64,000 nucleotides of DNA. It comes from Blastocatellia bacterium (GTDB lineage: Bacteria > Acidobacteriota > Blastocatellia > UBA7656 > JADIYM01). The position numbers were made by a program, and so were the translations under genes. The stretch covers positions 310,001 to 374,000 of the forward strand of contig JADIYM010000003.1 in assembly GCA_016705245.1 (NCBI GenBank), written 5' to 3'. Shown here piece by piece: positions 43,669 through 52,526 of this stretch (position 1 is the first letter of the stretch; each line of letters opens with the position of its first letter). The notes under the pieces were generated by a model. It was not told the origin of the DNA. It saw nothing but the letters and a program-made list of their open reading frames with translations, and did no database searches.

Positions 43669-45666
43669 CTAGATCGCGAAGTCCTCGGCTGTTGGCGCCT
43701 TCGCCTTGCCGGACATCACTTCCTTCACGAGCGGAGCCAGGTCGCCGCCAGGATCCTTCGCAAGGAACTTGGTGTACGCCTCACGGGCGAGCGAGGGATT
43801 CCCGGCGTTGTCATAGGCGAACCCCGCGTACGCATAGGCTTCCGCATCATTGCCGAGCGGCGCGGCTTTCTCGAACGACTCGGCAGCCTTCTGGTAATCC
43901 TTCAGCTTGAAATACGCGAGTCCAAGATTGGTCAGCACCTGTGGGTCGGGCTTCGCATCGAGTTTCTGAGCAGTTTCGAGCGACTTGACCGCATCCTGGA
44001 AACGTCCAGTGTTCACGTACGCCGCACCGAGGTTGCGGTGAGCCTTCACGAGGCTCGGATTCTTCGCAATGGCCTGGACGTATTTCTCGATGGCATCGCC
44101 TTCCTTCCCCGCGACTTGAAGTTTGTAGCCTTCGTCGAAGAGACGGTCCGCCTCCGCATTGGTCGCAGGATCCGATGTCGTCCCGGTCGACGGACCCGTG
44201 GTCGGTACAGTCGTGGGGCCGGTCGTGGGACTGGTTGTTGGTCCAGCAGTCGTCGTTCCACGACTGAACCAACCCTGCGTGTACCCGAAGATACCGACCC
44301 CGCCCACGCCAACCACGAGCAGGAGAAGCGCCAGAACTCCGAGAATGATCCCGACTCCCTTTCCGCTTTTCTTTGGAGCCGGCTGAGCGTAGCCAGGTGA
44401 GGGAGTGTGGTGGCCGAATCCGGCCGGCTGCGGCGACGATGCTACGCCCCACTGCGCGGGTTCAACAGCGGTCGGCGCATATCCTGCGGGCGGCGGATGG
44501 GCGTCCGTCGGCGGGACTACCTGTCCAAACGGCGCTGCCAACGGAGCCTGGACCTGCGGCGCAGCGACCGCCACGGTGTCAGGTTTCGGTTGTGGTGCCG
44601 TAATCGGCGCCCCGACGGCCTGCATTCCTCCGGGTTGCGTCGGAACGCGACCCTCGAACGCGTCAACGAGGTCGCGAACGAATTGACCGGCTGTCGGAGT
44701 GCGGAGGTTCCGGTCGCGCTCGAGAGCGCGCATGACGGCAGAGTCGATGAGCGGCGAAATGTTCGGGTTGATCCAGCGAATCGGCTTTGGCGCGGTCACC
44801 AGGCGCGACACCATTACCGCCTGAGTGTTCTGCCCTTCGAACGGCAACGCACCGGCGAGCATCTCGTAGACGATGAGCGCGAAACTGTAGACATCAGACC
44901 GCGCGTCGAGTTTCTCGCCCGAGACCTGCTCCGGCGACATGTAGAAAGGTGTCCCTATGATGAGCCCGGCCTGCGTGAGGTCGTTTCGCTTGTCCTCGCT
45001 CTCGGCCATCTTCGCAATGCCGAAGTCCAGCACCTTCACGAAGTCGGCACCCGAGCCCTTCTTCGTCAACATGATGTTGTCGGGCTTGAGGTCACGGTGC
45101 ACGATACCGAGTGCGTGCGCGGCGTCGAGCGCATCCCCAATCTGCTTCACAACGGCGATGACGCGCTCGAGCGGAAACATCCCGTCGGATTCGAGAACCT
45201 TCGTCAGCGTGTGGCCCTCGATGTACTCCATCGCAAGATAGACGAGTCCATCCTCCGACTCGCCGTAGTCATATATCGTCACGGCGTGCGGATGATCGAT
45301 GCGGCTCGACATCTGCGCTTCGCGGGTGAATCGAGGAAGCGCCTCAGGATCGTTGAGTGCTGACGCGGACAGGATCTTGATGGCGCAAGGCCGATTCATC
45401 TTGATGTGCTCGGCTTTGTACACGGCGCCCATGCCGCCTTCGCCCAGCTTCGTCTCGATGCGGAACCGTCCGGCGATCGTCGATCCGATCCGTTCCACGG
45501 AGCGATGCGCCACAAGGAAGTCAGCGGAGACGGGAGCCGTTTCACCGACCTCCGGGATGGTTGGCGCCGCGACCAGCACGGTCTCGTCGTCGAGTTTAGA
45601 CCCGTCCTTGGGGCAGACCCTGAAGGTATCGGGATATTCCATCGCGCAGGCCGAACAGCGTTTCAT
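43669..45666 (-). CDS. Ser/Thr protein kinase with N-terminal zinc ribbon and C-terminal TPRs
   Basis: 665 aa from the ATG at 45666. Zinc-ribbon start (MKRCSACAMEYPD, FRVCPKDGSKL), kinase domain about 62-325: GEGGMGAVYKAEH, catalytic Lys in CAIKIL, HRDLKPDNIML, DFGIAKM, GTPFYMSPEQVSG. A Pro/Ala linker, one transmembrane helix at about 432-459 (GVGIILGVLALLLLVVGVGG), a Thr/Pro/Gly-rich stalk, and three or four TPRs (about 505-650) outside the cytoplasm. Eukaryotic-like kinase. A likely partner is the FHA protein encoded nearby. Confidence 0.95.
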   Translation of the reverse strand: MKRCSACAMEYPDTFRVCPKDGSKLDDETVLVAAPTIPEVGETAPVSADFLVAHRSVERIGSTIAGRFRIETKLGEGGMGAVYKAEHIKMNRPCAIKILSASALNDPEALPRFTREAQMSSRIDHPHAVTIYDYGESEDGLVYLAMEYIEGHTLTKVLESDGMFPLERVIAVVKQIGDALDAAHALGIVHRDLKPDNIMLTKKGSGADFVKVLDFGIAKMAESEDKRNDLTQAGLIIGTPFYMSPEQVSGEKLDARSDVYSFALIVYEMLAGALPFEGQNTQAVMVSRLVTAPKPIRWINPNISPLIDSAVMRALERDRNLRTPTAGQFVRDLVDAFEGRVPTQPGGMQAVGAPITAPQPKPDTVAVAAPQVQAPLAAPFGQVVPPTDAHPPPAGYAPTAVEPAQWGVASSPQPAGFGHHTPSPGYAQPAPKKSGKGVGIILGVLALLLLVVGVGGVGIFGYTQGWFSRGTTTAGPTTSPTTGPTTVPTTGPSTGTTSDPATNAEADRLFDEGYKLQVAGKEGDAIEKYVQAIAKNPSLVKAHRNLGAAYVNTGRFQDAVKSLETAQKLDAKPDPQVLTNLGLAYFKLKDYQKAAESFEKAAPLGNDAEAYAYAGFAYDNAGNPSLAREAYTKFLAKDPGGDLAPLVKEVMSGKAKAPTAEDFAI

Positions 45667-45746
45667 CGAGATTTCGTCAACTCCGTGGAGAAATCGGTAG
45701 CAAGTGGCCTGAGTGTAGGACAGAACCTGTGTCCGGGTAAACGCAA

Positions 45747-45780
45747 GAGAGGCGCGACGGGCGTGCCCTTCGCGCCTCTC
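45747..45780 (-). terminator. Strong hairpin, likely terminator of the upstream leftward operon
   Basis: GAGAGGCGCGA (45747-45757) and TCGCGCCTCTC (45770-45780): 11-bp stem, 12-nt loop, followed on the - strand by TTGCGTTT. It lies 50 nt after the stop of the 448-aa secreted-protein gene. Confidence 0.75.
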
Positions 45781-45829
45781 CATCACCTGACTGTGTCGAG
45801 AATGGTCCGAGCAGGACCAACTTGTACTA

Positions 45830-47176
45830 CTAGTTGGGACTGAATTTCGCCCGCTTCAGCTGCAGCGTGATCTTGGCCTTCGCGGCAAGTTGCGTTCCGC
45901 CGGTGCCGCCCGACGAGCCGCGACCGCCGCCATAGCCACCCTTGCCGCTGGCGAGACCGCCGTTCGGACGCGCCTTCGGACGTGGTGCCGCAGCCTTTCG
46001 CGAGACCCCGGCAATCGGCACGACCTCTACCTCAACGCGGTTCTCGGCGTAGAAAACCACCGGCGTCTTGAACTCGCGACCGCCGGCCGAAAGTCGCATC
46101 CCGTTGAACATCTCGTAGAGCTGCATGTCGTCCATGGCGATTTCGAGGTTGAATCGGCTCACCATGCCACTGCCGCTGCCAACAGCGAGGTCGACATTGG
46201 CGCCCATTCCGCGCAGCTTGTCCAGGATGGCCTGAATCTGCTCGGGCTTGCCTTCGTCGATCGTCAGCTCGATCTGGTTCTTGAGCTGCACGGTATCGGT
46301 GATGACGTCGCTCTGCGCGTAGATGGACTCGTACAGGTGGCCGACCATATCGGATGAAAGGACCGGCGCGATTTCGTCGATGGCCTTGTTGTAAGCGAGT
46401 TTCGGCGACGATCCGCTTCCCCGGGCTGTGATGACGCCTTCACCGAGGATCTCGTTCGCATTCGGCCTTACGATCGTGTAGAGCAGGTCTGGATCGGCAA
46501 TGTAACCGCCCTGACTATAAGGCTTCACCTGCGGGTCGATGTCCACATAGATCAGGAAGTCGGCATTGTAGATCTGTGCCTGCCGCGCCAGGATCTTGAT
46601 CGAATTTGGCGCAAGCTGTCCGCCCTTCGTGATCTGAATCGAGACGTTTTCCTTGATCTGCGTGTAGTCGACCGGACGCAGTCCCGCCTGCTTCACGTCG
46701 TTGTAGATGAGCGCGCGGACCGGCTCGATCGGCGTGTCGCTCGTGAAGCGAGGGCTCGGCATGAGCATGATCTTTGGTGCGTCGTCGCCAAACGACAGCA
46801 CGTCGCCCTGGACGAGCGCCGCGACCATCGCGGCCAGGTCGATCTGTCCCTCGACCGTCAGAACGACCTCGCCGGGTCGCGAGTCTTCGTCTTCCTGAAT
46901 GATCTTGAATGACGTGAGAAATCGATCCGGTGGCGTGAGGGCAATGTCGATGTCCTCGGCATATCGATTGACGATCTCGGGAGAGAACTTGGAGCCAAGA
47001 TAGTCACGCAGGAATGCGAGTTTCGCCTGGTTGCGTGCCTTCTGGAGCGACGAACCGCGCAACCTCGGATTCAACTCGAAGGTGTATCGCTTTCGCTTCA
47101 CCTCGGCCTGAGCCGTCACAGCGATGACCGCGAGGATCGCGATCGCAAGCATCGCTCGAATCATTGATGTCTTCAC
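45830..47176 (-). CDS. Secreted protein of unknown function, flagellar-assembly-T/LPP20-like region
   Basis: 448 aa, GTG start at 47176 chosen for AAGGAG 8 nt upstream and the resulting signal peptide (MIRAMLAIAILAVIAVTAQA). Residues 30-120 (QKARNQAKLAFLRDYLG, VVLTVEGQIDLAAMVAAL) resemble the LPP20/FlgT N-terminal module. The middle part contains PIEPVRALIYNDVKQAG and ADFLIYVDID as in CsgG/TolB-like nucleotide-binding-like folds. The C-terminus is basic and Gly-rich (GKGGYGGGRGSSGGTGG) before KITLQLKRAKFSPN. Operon partner of the CsgG-like gene 103 nt upstream. Confidence 0.55.
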   Translation of the reverse strand: MKTSMIRAMLAIAILAVIAVTAQAEVKRKRYTFELNPRLRGSSLQKARNQAKLAFLRDYLGSKFSPEIVNRYAEDIDIALTPPDRFLTSFKIIQEDEDSRPGEVVLTVEGQIDLAAMVAALVQGDVLSFGDDAPKIMLMPSPRFTSDTPIEPVRALIYNDVKQAGLRPVDYTQIKENVSIQITKGGQLAPNSIKILARQAQIYNADFLIYVDIDPQVKPYSQGGYIADPDLLYTIVRPNANEILGEGVITARGSGSSPKLAYNKAIDEIAPVLSSDMVGHLYESIYAQSDVITDTVQLKNQIELTIDEGKPEQIQAILDKLRGMGANVDLAVGSGSGMVSRFNLEIAMDDMQLYEMFNGMRLSAGGREFKTPVVFYAENRVEVEVVPIAGVSRKAAAPRPKARPNGGLASGKGGYGGGRGSSGGTGGTQLAAKAKITLQLKRAKFSPN

Positions 47177-47279
47177 GAGGGGTCTCCTTGGAGTGCGTCG
47201 AGCGGGCGACGAATCGAACCGGAGTGCGTGGCCGTTCGACCTCACACTCCGGAACTTTCGTGGAGCCTGACCGTCGTCA

Positions 47280-48311
47280 CTAGTCCTGCGGCTTGTCCTT
47301 CTTCTTCTTGCCATCGCCGGCGCCGGCACCAGCAGCACCCGCCATCGAGCGTGCCGACATTTCGGCCGAGACACGCCCCGGGTTCGGAACGGCGTCTTCG
47401 GTACCAGCGTCATCGAACGTGCGCTTGATCGATGCCCAGGCGAGTTCCTCTTCCACCGACTCGACCACGAGTACGGCGTACTTGAAGGTCTTGCGCGAGA
47501 GGACCTTTCCTGTCACGGGGTGCTTGATGGCTTCGCCTTCCGCGAACACCTCGAATCGCATTCCGGGTTTCACCCCTGCCGCGGAACCGGCCGTGAGTGC
47601 AACGCGGTTGCCCTCAACTAGTACGACCAGCGCGTCGATCGGCACCGAGTCACCGAGCTCAGCCACGAATCGGGCGGAGACACGCGAGATGATATCGCGG
47701 TAAGCCGCTTCTTCCTTGTTGCTCGAACTCTTGGTTCCCATCGAGCTCTCGCCGCCCTTCTCGTCATAATCGCGAGAAAGGACGACCGTACCCTTCTCAA
47801 GGTCGAGCAACTGAATCTGAACCTTCGCGCTCACCTTCGAGCTCAGTTCGCGATCGCCGCCCATGCCGACGCGCCCGCCGAGCGCGCCGCCGATGCCGCC
47901 CGTGCGGGTGGAGTCCACCGTCACGCTCTGGCAAGTGCCCGAGACGACGTATTTCGCCGCAAGCATCTGGCCGACCTTCACGCTATCGCTCGGGCTGACG
48001 ACGTCGGAATTTGCAAACCCCTGTTCCTTGAGCAAATTGTCACGCTGGGCGCCGGCAATGACCTCGAACCGTCCGCTGTTGACGAGGGCGCTCTCGAGAG
48101 CCTGCCGGGTGATCGGATTCGCCCAGGTTTCGTTCGTTTCGGCCGATGTCGCGACGAAGAGCCGTGGCTTGCCACCGGCCTTCATCTCGGTTGCGGGTGT
48201 CGCCTTTTCGTCGACTCCGCCACCGGTCTTGCGTTGCGGGGTCGCGGCGAATGCGGTCGAGGCCAGGACGAGGACCGCGAGAAGGGAAACTGCGTACTTG
48301 CTCCTGTTCAT
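47280..48311 (-). CDS. CsgG-like secreted protein with FlgT-like C-terminal domain
   Basis: 343 aa from the ATG at 48311 (signal peptide YAVSLLAVLVLASTAFA). Residues about 50-190 match CsgG/curli-assembly folds: LESALVNSGRFEVIAGAQRD, LAAKYVVSGTCQSVTVD, VQIQLLDLEKGTVVLSRDYD. Residues about 240-310 (VALTAGSAAGVKPGMRFEVF) match the FlgT C-terminal type beta domain. The tail is Lys-rich (DGKKKKDKPQD). No Cys for a lipid anchor, unlike CsgG itself. No csgA/B/E/F or flagellar genes nearby. Confidence 0.75.
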   Translation of the reverse strand: MNRSKYAVSLLAVLVLASTAFAATPQRKTGGGVDEKATPATEMKAGGKPRLFVATSAETNETWANPITRQALESALVNSGRFEVIAGAQRDNLLKEQGFANSDVVSPSDSVKVGQMLAAKYVVSGTCQSVTVDSTRTGGIGGALGGRVGMGGDRELSSKVSAKVQIQLLDLEKGTVVLSRDYDEKGGESSMGTKSSSNKEEAAYRDIISRVSARFVAELGDSVPIDALVVLVEGNRVALTAGSAAGVKPGMRFEVFAEGEAIKHPVTGKVLSRKTFKYAVLVVESVEEELAWASIKRTFDDAGTEDAVPNPGRVSAEMSARSMAGAAGAGAGDGKKKKDKPQD

Positions 48312-48586
48312 GGAAAACGAAGGCTCCTTTGCGACGTGCTGCTGCCGCCCGGCATCCTGCGCGAGTGCGAGGACGGCCGTGGCAGGAGGCGGGATCATCG
48401 GATTGCGATCTATCACGGAACTGGACGGTATTTGAATCGTCCACGACTGCTTCGGCCACTATAGGCCGGGGTTGAAAGGCTGTCAATTCAGGGGTTCGAC
48501 GGCATCCGCAAGGCATGCGGCACACTTGTCGAGGCGCCCCATGGATGCACGAGCGCGGCTATGGGTTGCCGCCGTCCGGCTTGCGT

Positions 48587-49307
48587 CTACGACTTTTCGA
48601 GCTCGGCCGCCATGATCGCGCGCGTCTGCTCGAGTAGCGAATCGACGTCGGCTTCGGTCATGCTGATCGTCGGAATCGGGTGATGGATGACGATCCGGAT
48701 CGGCACACTCCGGAGGCGAACCGTGCCGGGAGGCATCGCCTCGAAAGCCCCGTCGATCGTGACGGGAACGATCGGAACCCCGGCGCCGATCGCCATGTGG
48801 AAGGCTCCCTTCTTGAGGGGCAGGAGTTCCCCCGTACGCGTGCGGGTCCCCTCGGCAAACACGCCGAACGACTGGCCCCGCTTCAGGCTTTCTGTTGCGC
48901 GACGAACGCTTTCGACCGCCTGGTCGCGGTTCGATCGGTCGACGGCAATCATTCCGATCGTCTTGGCTCCCGTCGCGAGCAAGGGCACTTTCTCGACCTG
49001 CGACTTGAAGAGATAACCTATTCGGTGACGCGGAGACCCGAGCGCAAGCCAGATCATCGGGGATCGAGCGTGCTCTGATGATTCGAGACATAGACGTACG
49101 TCTTTCTCGGATCCACACGATCTCGCCCTTCGATGGAGTAGCGCACGCCGGCGAGCAGGAGTCCGAGCCTGATCGTGCACATCGTTGGAATCGTGACGAA
49201 CTCGGGAATCCGGGTGAGCGCCGTCAGCGCAATGCAGAATGGGCCGAGGATGGCCAGCAGTCCGCCCCAGACCGCAAAAGTACATAGGCCCGCATGCGCT
49301 CCATCAT
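48587..49307 (-). pseudogene. plsC: PlsC-type 1-acylglycerol-3-phosphate acyltransferase gene with two frameshifts
   Basis: Best-fit product: MMERMRAYVL start (ATG at 49307), a membrane segment (VWGGLLAILGPFCIALTAL), acyltransferase block I SNHQSTLD, block II-like GYLFKSQVEKVPLL, block III GVFAEGTRTR and block IV VPIVPVTIDG. The frame breaks at the A4 run 49276-49279 (one base short) and at the G4 run 49059-49062 (one base short). All catalytic motifs are conserved, so sequence error is the favoured explanation. Role: forms phosphatidic acid at the inner membrane. Confidence 0.8.
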
Positions 49308-49577
49308 CGGCCGCATTTGACGGGCCGTTCCCGGGGCGTGTCAAGCCTCATGATCATTGAAAACAAAAGATTTGCGTCGTCATGAACGAGATGCTTGCAC
49401 TGCGTCATGACCGTCTGCTATAAGGGTGGCGGGTTGCGGAAGGGCGAGGTTGCGTACGTCATGCGCAGACTGTGAGCCGAATACGGCGAACAGGCTGGCA
49501 TGTCTGTCCCATGACGCAGCCGGTTCGTGGCGCGATGCCATCCGCCGTGCAGACTTCCTGGTCGGGTTCGAAACACC

Positions 49578-50315
49578 ATGGTTCCAGAGAAAAAGATCGG
49601 TCTCCGAGTTGCTGAGTCGTGTCCTCGTTGCGGCGATTCCGGCTGGGAACAGATGGACGACGCGAAAGTGCGGCGATGCTCGTGCCGATCGCTCAGCCGC
49701 TCTACCTCGCTCGTTGCGTCGGCACGTATCCCGCGCCGATACCAGGACTGCGATTTCGAATCCTACTATCCACTGAATCCTTCCCAGGAAGCAGCAGGTA
49801 TGTTCGCCCGCCGTGTTGCCAACGAGGTTCCGAACCTCGACATCGGCCTGCTCTTCATGGGCACCTGTGGAATCGGCAAGACGCACCTGTCGGTAGCCAT
49901 TCTCCATGCGCTGCTCGAGAAGAACATTCCCTGTCTCTTCTATGACTTCCGGGACCTTCTCAAGGAAATCCAGGAGAGCTGGAACACACAGACGCAGACC
50001 TCGGAGATGGAGATTCTCGCACCGGTCTACGAAGCGGAAGTGCTCGTGCTCGACGAACTCGGCGCCTCGAAGCCGACCGAGTGGGTCAAGGACACGATGA
50101 CGCACATCATCAACAAGCGGTACAACGACCGGAAGGTCACCATCTTCACTTCTAACTATCTCGACACGAAAGCCTCTCCGAACGACGAGACGCTGACGGA
50201 TCGGGTCGGAGCGAGGCTGCGATCGCGGCTTCACGAGATGTGCAAGATGATCATCCTGACCGGCGATGACTACCGACGGACCGTCAAGCAGGCCGGCTTC
50301 CGCTTCGGGCAGTAG
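49578..50315 (+). CDS. DnaC/DnaI/IstB-type AAA+ ATPase
   Basis: 245 aa. N-terminal zinc-finger-like ESCPRCGDSGWEQ...RRCSC (cysteines about 13-35), as in DnaI-type helicase loaders; Walker A MGTCGIGKTHLSVA (about 95), Walker B EVLVLDELGA, sensor-like IFTSNY, and an arginine-finger region DRVGARLRSRL. No transposase is adjacent, so a helicase-loader role is more likely than IstB. No clear ribosome-binding site at the chosen ATG. Confidence 0.8.
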   Translation: MVPEKKIGLRVAESCPRCGDSGWEQMDDAKVRRCSCRSLSRSTSLVASARIPRRYQDCDFESYYPLNPSQEAAGMFARRVANEVPNLDIGLLFMGTCGIGKTHLSVAILHALLEKNIPCLFYDFRDLLKEIQESWNTQTQTSEMEILAPVYEAEVLVLDELGASKPTEWVKDTMTHIINKRYNDRKVTIFTSNYLDTKASPNDETLTDRVGARLRSRLHEMCKMIILTGDDYRRTVKQAGFRFGQ

Positions 50316-50320
50316 AATCT

Positions 50321-50395
50321 GTCCGCGTCTCTCTGTGCGAGGGCTTCGCATACAGAGCACACAGAGGCACTGAGACTCACAGAGCAGCGACACTG
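50321..50395. repeat. CTCCGTG-family hairpin, degenerate
   Basis: CTCTCTGTGCGAG pairs with TTCGCATACAGAG around GGC; flanks continue the CACAGAGGCAC/CAGAG short-period pattern. Fills the 80-nt convergent gap between the DnaC-like and debranching-type genes. Confidence 0.7.
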
Positions 50396-50396
50396 G

Positions 50397-52439
50397 TTAC
50401 GAAAGCCGCAGTTCCTCGAGCAACACGCGAGCCAGTTCCGCCACGCTCCACGCCTGGGCGATACACCCGCGGGGCGAATGGGGCGCCTCGCCGTCGAATA
50501 TTTCGCTGATCGACCCAAGTCCAGCCTCGGTGCCGAGGTGACGTGCCATCGGAGCAATCCACTCACGGACTGCAGACTTTGCAGCATCGGTCCGTCCGTG
50601 CGTCCTGAGATGCGCCGTGCAGAAAGGCCCCAGCAGCCATGGCCAGACCGTTCCGTTGTGATAGGCCCCGTCGCGTTCCACGATGTTGCCGGCGCACCGT
50701 CCGCGATATCGCGCGTCAGCCGGGTCGAGCGTCCGCAGCCCGACTGGTGTCAGCAGTCGCGACTGCACGGCCTGCAACACGTCCTCGCGCCGATTCTCGT
50801 CGAGCACGTCGTGGTGAAGGCTGATCGAGAAGACCTGATTCGGCCGGCACGCGGGATCGCCGCCGCCCGGACCGTCAATCACGTCGAAGAGAAACCGCGA
50901 CTCGGGGTTCCAGAACTGGTCGTTGAACGATCTCCGCACGTCTTCCGCATCGTGACGCCATACGCGCGAGTGCGCGTCGAGCCCGAGCGCATCGGCGACA
51001 TCCGCTCCCGACATGAGCGCGTTGTACCAGAGCGCGTTAACCTCGACGGGTTTGCCACGACGCGGTGTCACCGGAAGGCCGTCCACAACGGCGTCCATCC
51101 AGGTCAGCGCAACTCCATCCGCCCCCGCCGATAGCAGTCCGTCAGTCGGATCGACGCCGATGCCGAATCTCGTCCCGGAAGCGTAGGCATCCAGAATCGC
51201 CTCGATCGCCGGGAAGAGCGTCCACCGGGCAAAATCCAGGTCGCCGGAATCTCCGACGACTCGCCGCGAGGCCTCGATAAACCAGAGTGAGGCATCGACC
51301 GAGTTGTAATCGGACCGTGTCCCGTCGTCAGAGAACCGATTCGGGATCAGGCCTCCCGAGATCGAACTCGCAAACGACTTGAGTACCTCTCGCATCAGAG
51401 GCCATCGCCCGGTCGCAATCGCCAGCCCAGGCAGCGCGACAAAAGTGTCGCGGCCCCAGTCGCCGAACCACGGATATCCGGCAATCACGCTGCGGCCTCC
51501 GTCTTTGCGCGACACCAGGAACTGTTCGGAAGCCTCCGCGAGTCGAGTTGCGAACGTCTCGGTCCATCGATCGAGCGGCTCGAGGGTTCCTTGAGCGTCC
51601 GGCGAAGGCAGCCCCGCGCGCCACGAGGCACGAGCGCGCGCCGAACGGTCGTCACGCCGCTTCAACTCATTGCGCTCCAGAGCGCGAGCGTCGGATTCGC
51701 CGAATGAATCGACGATCTCCAGCGACGCGATGAAATAATGAAAACACTCCTCGCCGGGCAACACCTCGAAAATGAACTCGCCGTGCGAATAGAGATCCTC
51801 GTGCCCATCGTAGCCGCGGGCGAGCTCCTCTCGCAGTTCGACCCCGTTACACCATTGCGGTGACGGAGCGAACCGACTGGCGCTGTGATAAAGAGCGAGC
51901 GGCGGTAGCTCTGGACGCGGTTGCACGACGACGACGCCGAGCGCGACGGCCAGACCGGCATCGATGCCGTCCCGCTCGTGCGCCAGTCCGTGGAAGTCTC
52001 GAAACGAGACCATCGGCCGAAGCGAGAGCACGACCCGGCCTTCCACGGAACGGCCGGCCCGGATCCGATAGGTCACGGCCGACATCTGCCGGCCCTGGGG
52101 CATCCAGACCCGGCGCTCGACCTCGACGTTGCCCACACGGAACAGCCACGTTGCGACCGGCCGGGCCTCGAAATGGTCGAGGCGTCGGTAGCCCTCCGGA
52201 GCGACCGCGTCACGGTAGACGTTCGTGGCCAGTTCGTACTTCGTCTCGCCGACTAGAATTTCGTCGTCCACGCGAGACAGCAGCACGTGCCGCTTCGCCG
52301 GCGGTTCGAGAGCGGCGACGAACAGTCCGTGGTATCGACGTGTGGCTGCTCCCGAAACCGTGCCCGACGCAAAGGAGCCGAGCCCGTTCGTCTCGAGCCA
52401 CTCCCGGCCAAGCATGCTGTCGAGCGACGCATCGGACAC
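50397..52439 (-). CDS. Amylo-alpha-1,6-glucosidase / glycogen debranching-type enzyme
   Basis: 680 aa, GTG start. The N-terminal bacterial GDE domain (REWLETNGLGSFASGTVSGA with ATRRYHGLFVA) is followed by an (alpha/alpha)6 barrel: AGYPWFGDWGRDTFVALPGL (catalytic Asp), NSVDASLWFIEA, GVALTWMDAVVDGLPVTPR, EVNALWYNAL and YHNGTVWPWLLGPF. Family role: hydrolysis of alpha-1,6 branches in glycogen or related glucans, cytoplasmic. The gene stands alone, without glgA/B/C. Confidence 0.93.
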   Translation of the reverse strand: MSDASLDSMLGREWLETNGLGSFASGTVSGAATRRYHGLFVAALEPPAKRHVLLSRVDDEILVGETKYELATNVYRDAVAPEGYRRLDHFEARPVATWLFRVGNVEVERRVWMPQGRQMSAVTYRIRAGRSVEGRVVLSLRPMVSFRDFHGLAHERDGIDAGLAVALGVVVVQPRPELPPLALYHSASRFAPSPQWCNGVELREELARGYDGHEDLYSHGEFIFEVLPGEECFHYFIASLEIVDSFGESDARALERNELKRRDDRSARARASWRAGLPSPDAQGTLEPLDRWTETFATRLAEASEQFLVSRKDGGRSVIAGYPWFGDWGRDTFVALPGLAIATGRWPLMREVLKSFASSISGGLIPNRFSDDGTRSDYNSVDASLWFIEASRRVVGDSGDLDFARWTLFPAIEAILDAYASGTRFGIGVDPTDGLLSAGADGVALTWMDAVVDGLPVTPRRGKPVEVNALWYNALMSGADVADALGLDAHSRVWRHDAEDVRRSFNDQFWNPESRFLFDVIDGPGGGDPACRPNQVFSISLHHDVLDENRREDVLQAVQSRLLTPVGLRTLDPADARYRGRCAGNIVERDGAYHNGTVWPWLLGPFCTAHLRTHGRTDAAKSAVREWIAPMARHLGTEAGLGSISEIFDGEAPHSPRGCIAQAWSVAELARVLLEELRLS

Positions 52440-52526
52440 GCGGCGAAGTCTACGCGATCGATGGAACCCGCGAAAGCACCGCGTCCCGGAGACCGTCCCG
52501 AGACGCGGAACTTGACCCCGAGCGCG

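Noticed and set aside
47280..48311. True curli secretion channel CsgG
   Set aside because: No lipid-anchor Cys, an extra FlgT-like domain, and no curli subunit or accessory genes.
49578..50315. IstB of an IS21-type insertion sequence
   Set aside because: No istA, no terminal inverted repeats or target duplication, and a DnaI-like zinc finger is present.
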